Positions 5,584-5,686 of a stretch of DNA of 5,686 nt are shown here, piece after piece (position 1 is the first letter of the stretch; each line of letters starts with the position of its first letter). Where the stretch lies: positions 1-5,686 of the forward strand of contig CAAFQM010000123.1 of assembly GCA_900765105.1 (NCBI GenBank). Direction: 5' to 3'. The position numbers were made by a program, and so were the translations under genes. Below the pieces are notes generated by a model. That model was not told where the DNA came from. It searched no databases and saw nothing but the letters and a program-made list of their open reading frames with translations. This stretch comes from an uncultured Faecalibacterium sp. GTDB lineage: Bacteria > Bacillota > Clostridia > Oscillospirales > Ruminococcaceae.

Positions 5584-5603
5584 CGACACGACACGATACG
5601 ACA
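5584..5603. repeat. Four-copy 5-bp tandem repeat
   Basis: Units CGACA, CGACA, CGATA, CGACA run without a gap, with one C-to-T change in the third copy. They lie between the GC-rich hairpin and the ribosome binding site of the last gene, in its predicted leader. Short tandem arrays of this kind can change copy number by replication slippage. Confidence 0.85.
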
Positions 5604-5639
5604 CGGCAAACCAGCCGCGGACGGAAAGGATGTACTACA

Positions 5640-5686
5640 ATGGAACAGAGCGAAAAGACCCTTGATATGATCGTCAATCTCTGCAA
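5640..5686 (+). CDS. N-terminal fragment, probable glycyl-tRNA synthetase (dimeric type)
   Basis: Only 15 codons are present before the window ends, reading MEQSEKTLDMIVNLC with an incomplete sixteenth codon. AAGGA (5626-5630) lies 9 nt before the ATG. The pattern of a short polar start followed by an IV-LC segment is what I expect at the N-terminus of dimeric bacterial glycyl-tRNA synthetases, where it precedes RGFVYPGSEIYGG. That diagnostic motif lies beyond the window, so the call rests on resemblance from memory. The gene follows rlmH by 145 bp and seems to have its own promoter and structured leader. A glycine tRNA lies at the other end of the window, but nothing ties the two functionally here. 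The start codon is better supported than the product. Confidence 0.5.
   Translation, partial: MEQSEKTLDMIVNLC

Noticed and set aside
4847..5686. A minus-strand open frame running off the right end
   Set aside because: It is antisense to rlmH and the leader of the next gene. The stretch rich in S, R and V comes simply from translating the CGACA tandem repeat backwards.

Overview
This window is a housekeeping stretch of a bacterial chromosome, most likely from a Clostridia member of the Oscillospiraceae/Ruminococcaceae (Faecalibacterium, Subdoligranulum or Gemmiger type). The evidence is indirect. The coding DNA is rich in G and C at third codon positions, while the spacers are AT-rich with Gram-positive-style promoters. 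Ribosome binding sites are strong. The divergent type IIA topoisomerase pair and the Staphylococcus-like RlmH fit Firmicutes. The genus is an inference; the proteins and tRNAs are read directly.

Layout. Positions 1-182 hold two complete tRNA genes on the minus strand, transcribed Phe(GAA) then Gly(GCC), both with encoded CCA. They have their own promoter and an AT-rich upstream tract. Positions 183-499 are a divergent control region: the tRNA promoter faces left, and a strong TTGACA/17/TTTAAT promoter with an extended -10 faces right. The predicted right-hand transcript has a leader of about 118 nt with a long stem-loop that competes with a second stem. Positions 500-2491 encode a topoisomerase IV B-like subunit (ATPase plus TOPRIM). 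A 257-bp spacer (2492-2748) follows; it carries a well-formed two-tier hairpin and weaker inverted repeats but no convincing promoter. Positions 2749-4998 encode the matching A-like subunit, with catalytic tyrosine 143 and no GyrA box. The rlmH gene (5009-5494) follows after 10 bp, with its ribosome binding site overlapping the upstream stop codon. The end of the window (5495-5686) has a probable promoter, two abutting hairpins, a four-copy 5-bp tandem repeat and the first 15 codons of a gene that looks like glycyl-tRNA synthetase.

How the genes work together. The two topoisomerase subunits would form an A2B2 enzyme that cuts, passes and reseals duplex DNA using ATP; lack of the GyrA box favours decatenation or relaxation over gyrase-type supercoiling. 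RlmH modifies 23S rRNA, and the tRNAs and glycyl-tRNA synthetase serve translation, so the block is general information processing.

I found no defence system, mobile element with a transposase, CRISPR array or clearly new system. The points most worth a second look are the alanine at the classical quinolone-resistance serine of the A subunit, the alternative leader structures before the B subunit, the hairpins between the two topoisomerase genes, and the unusual leader of the last gene.
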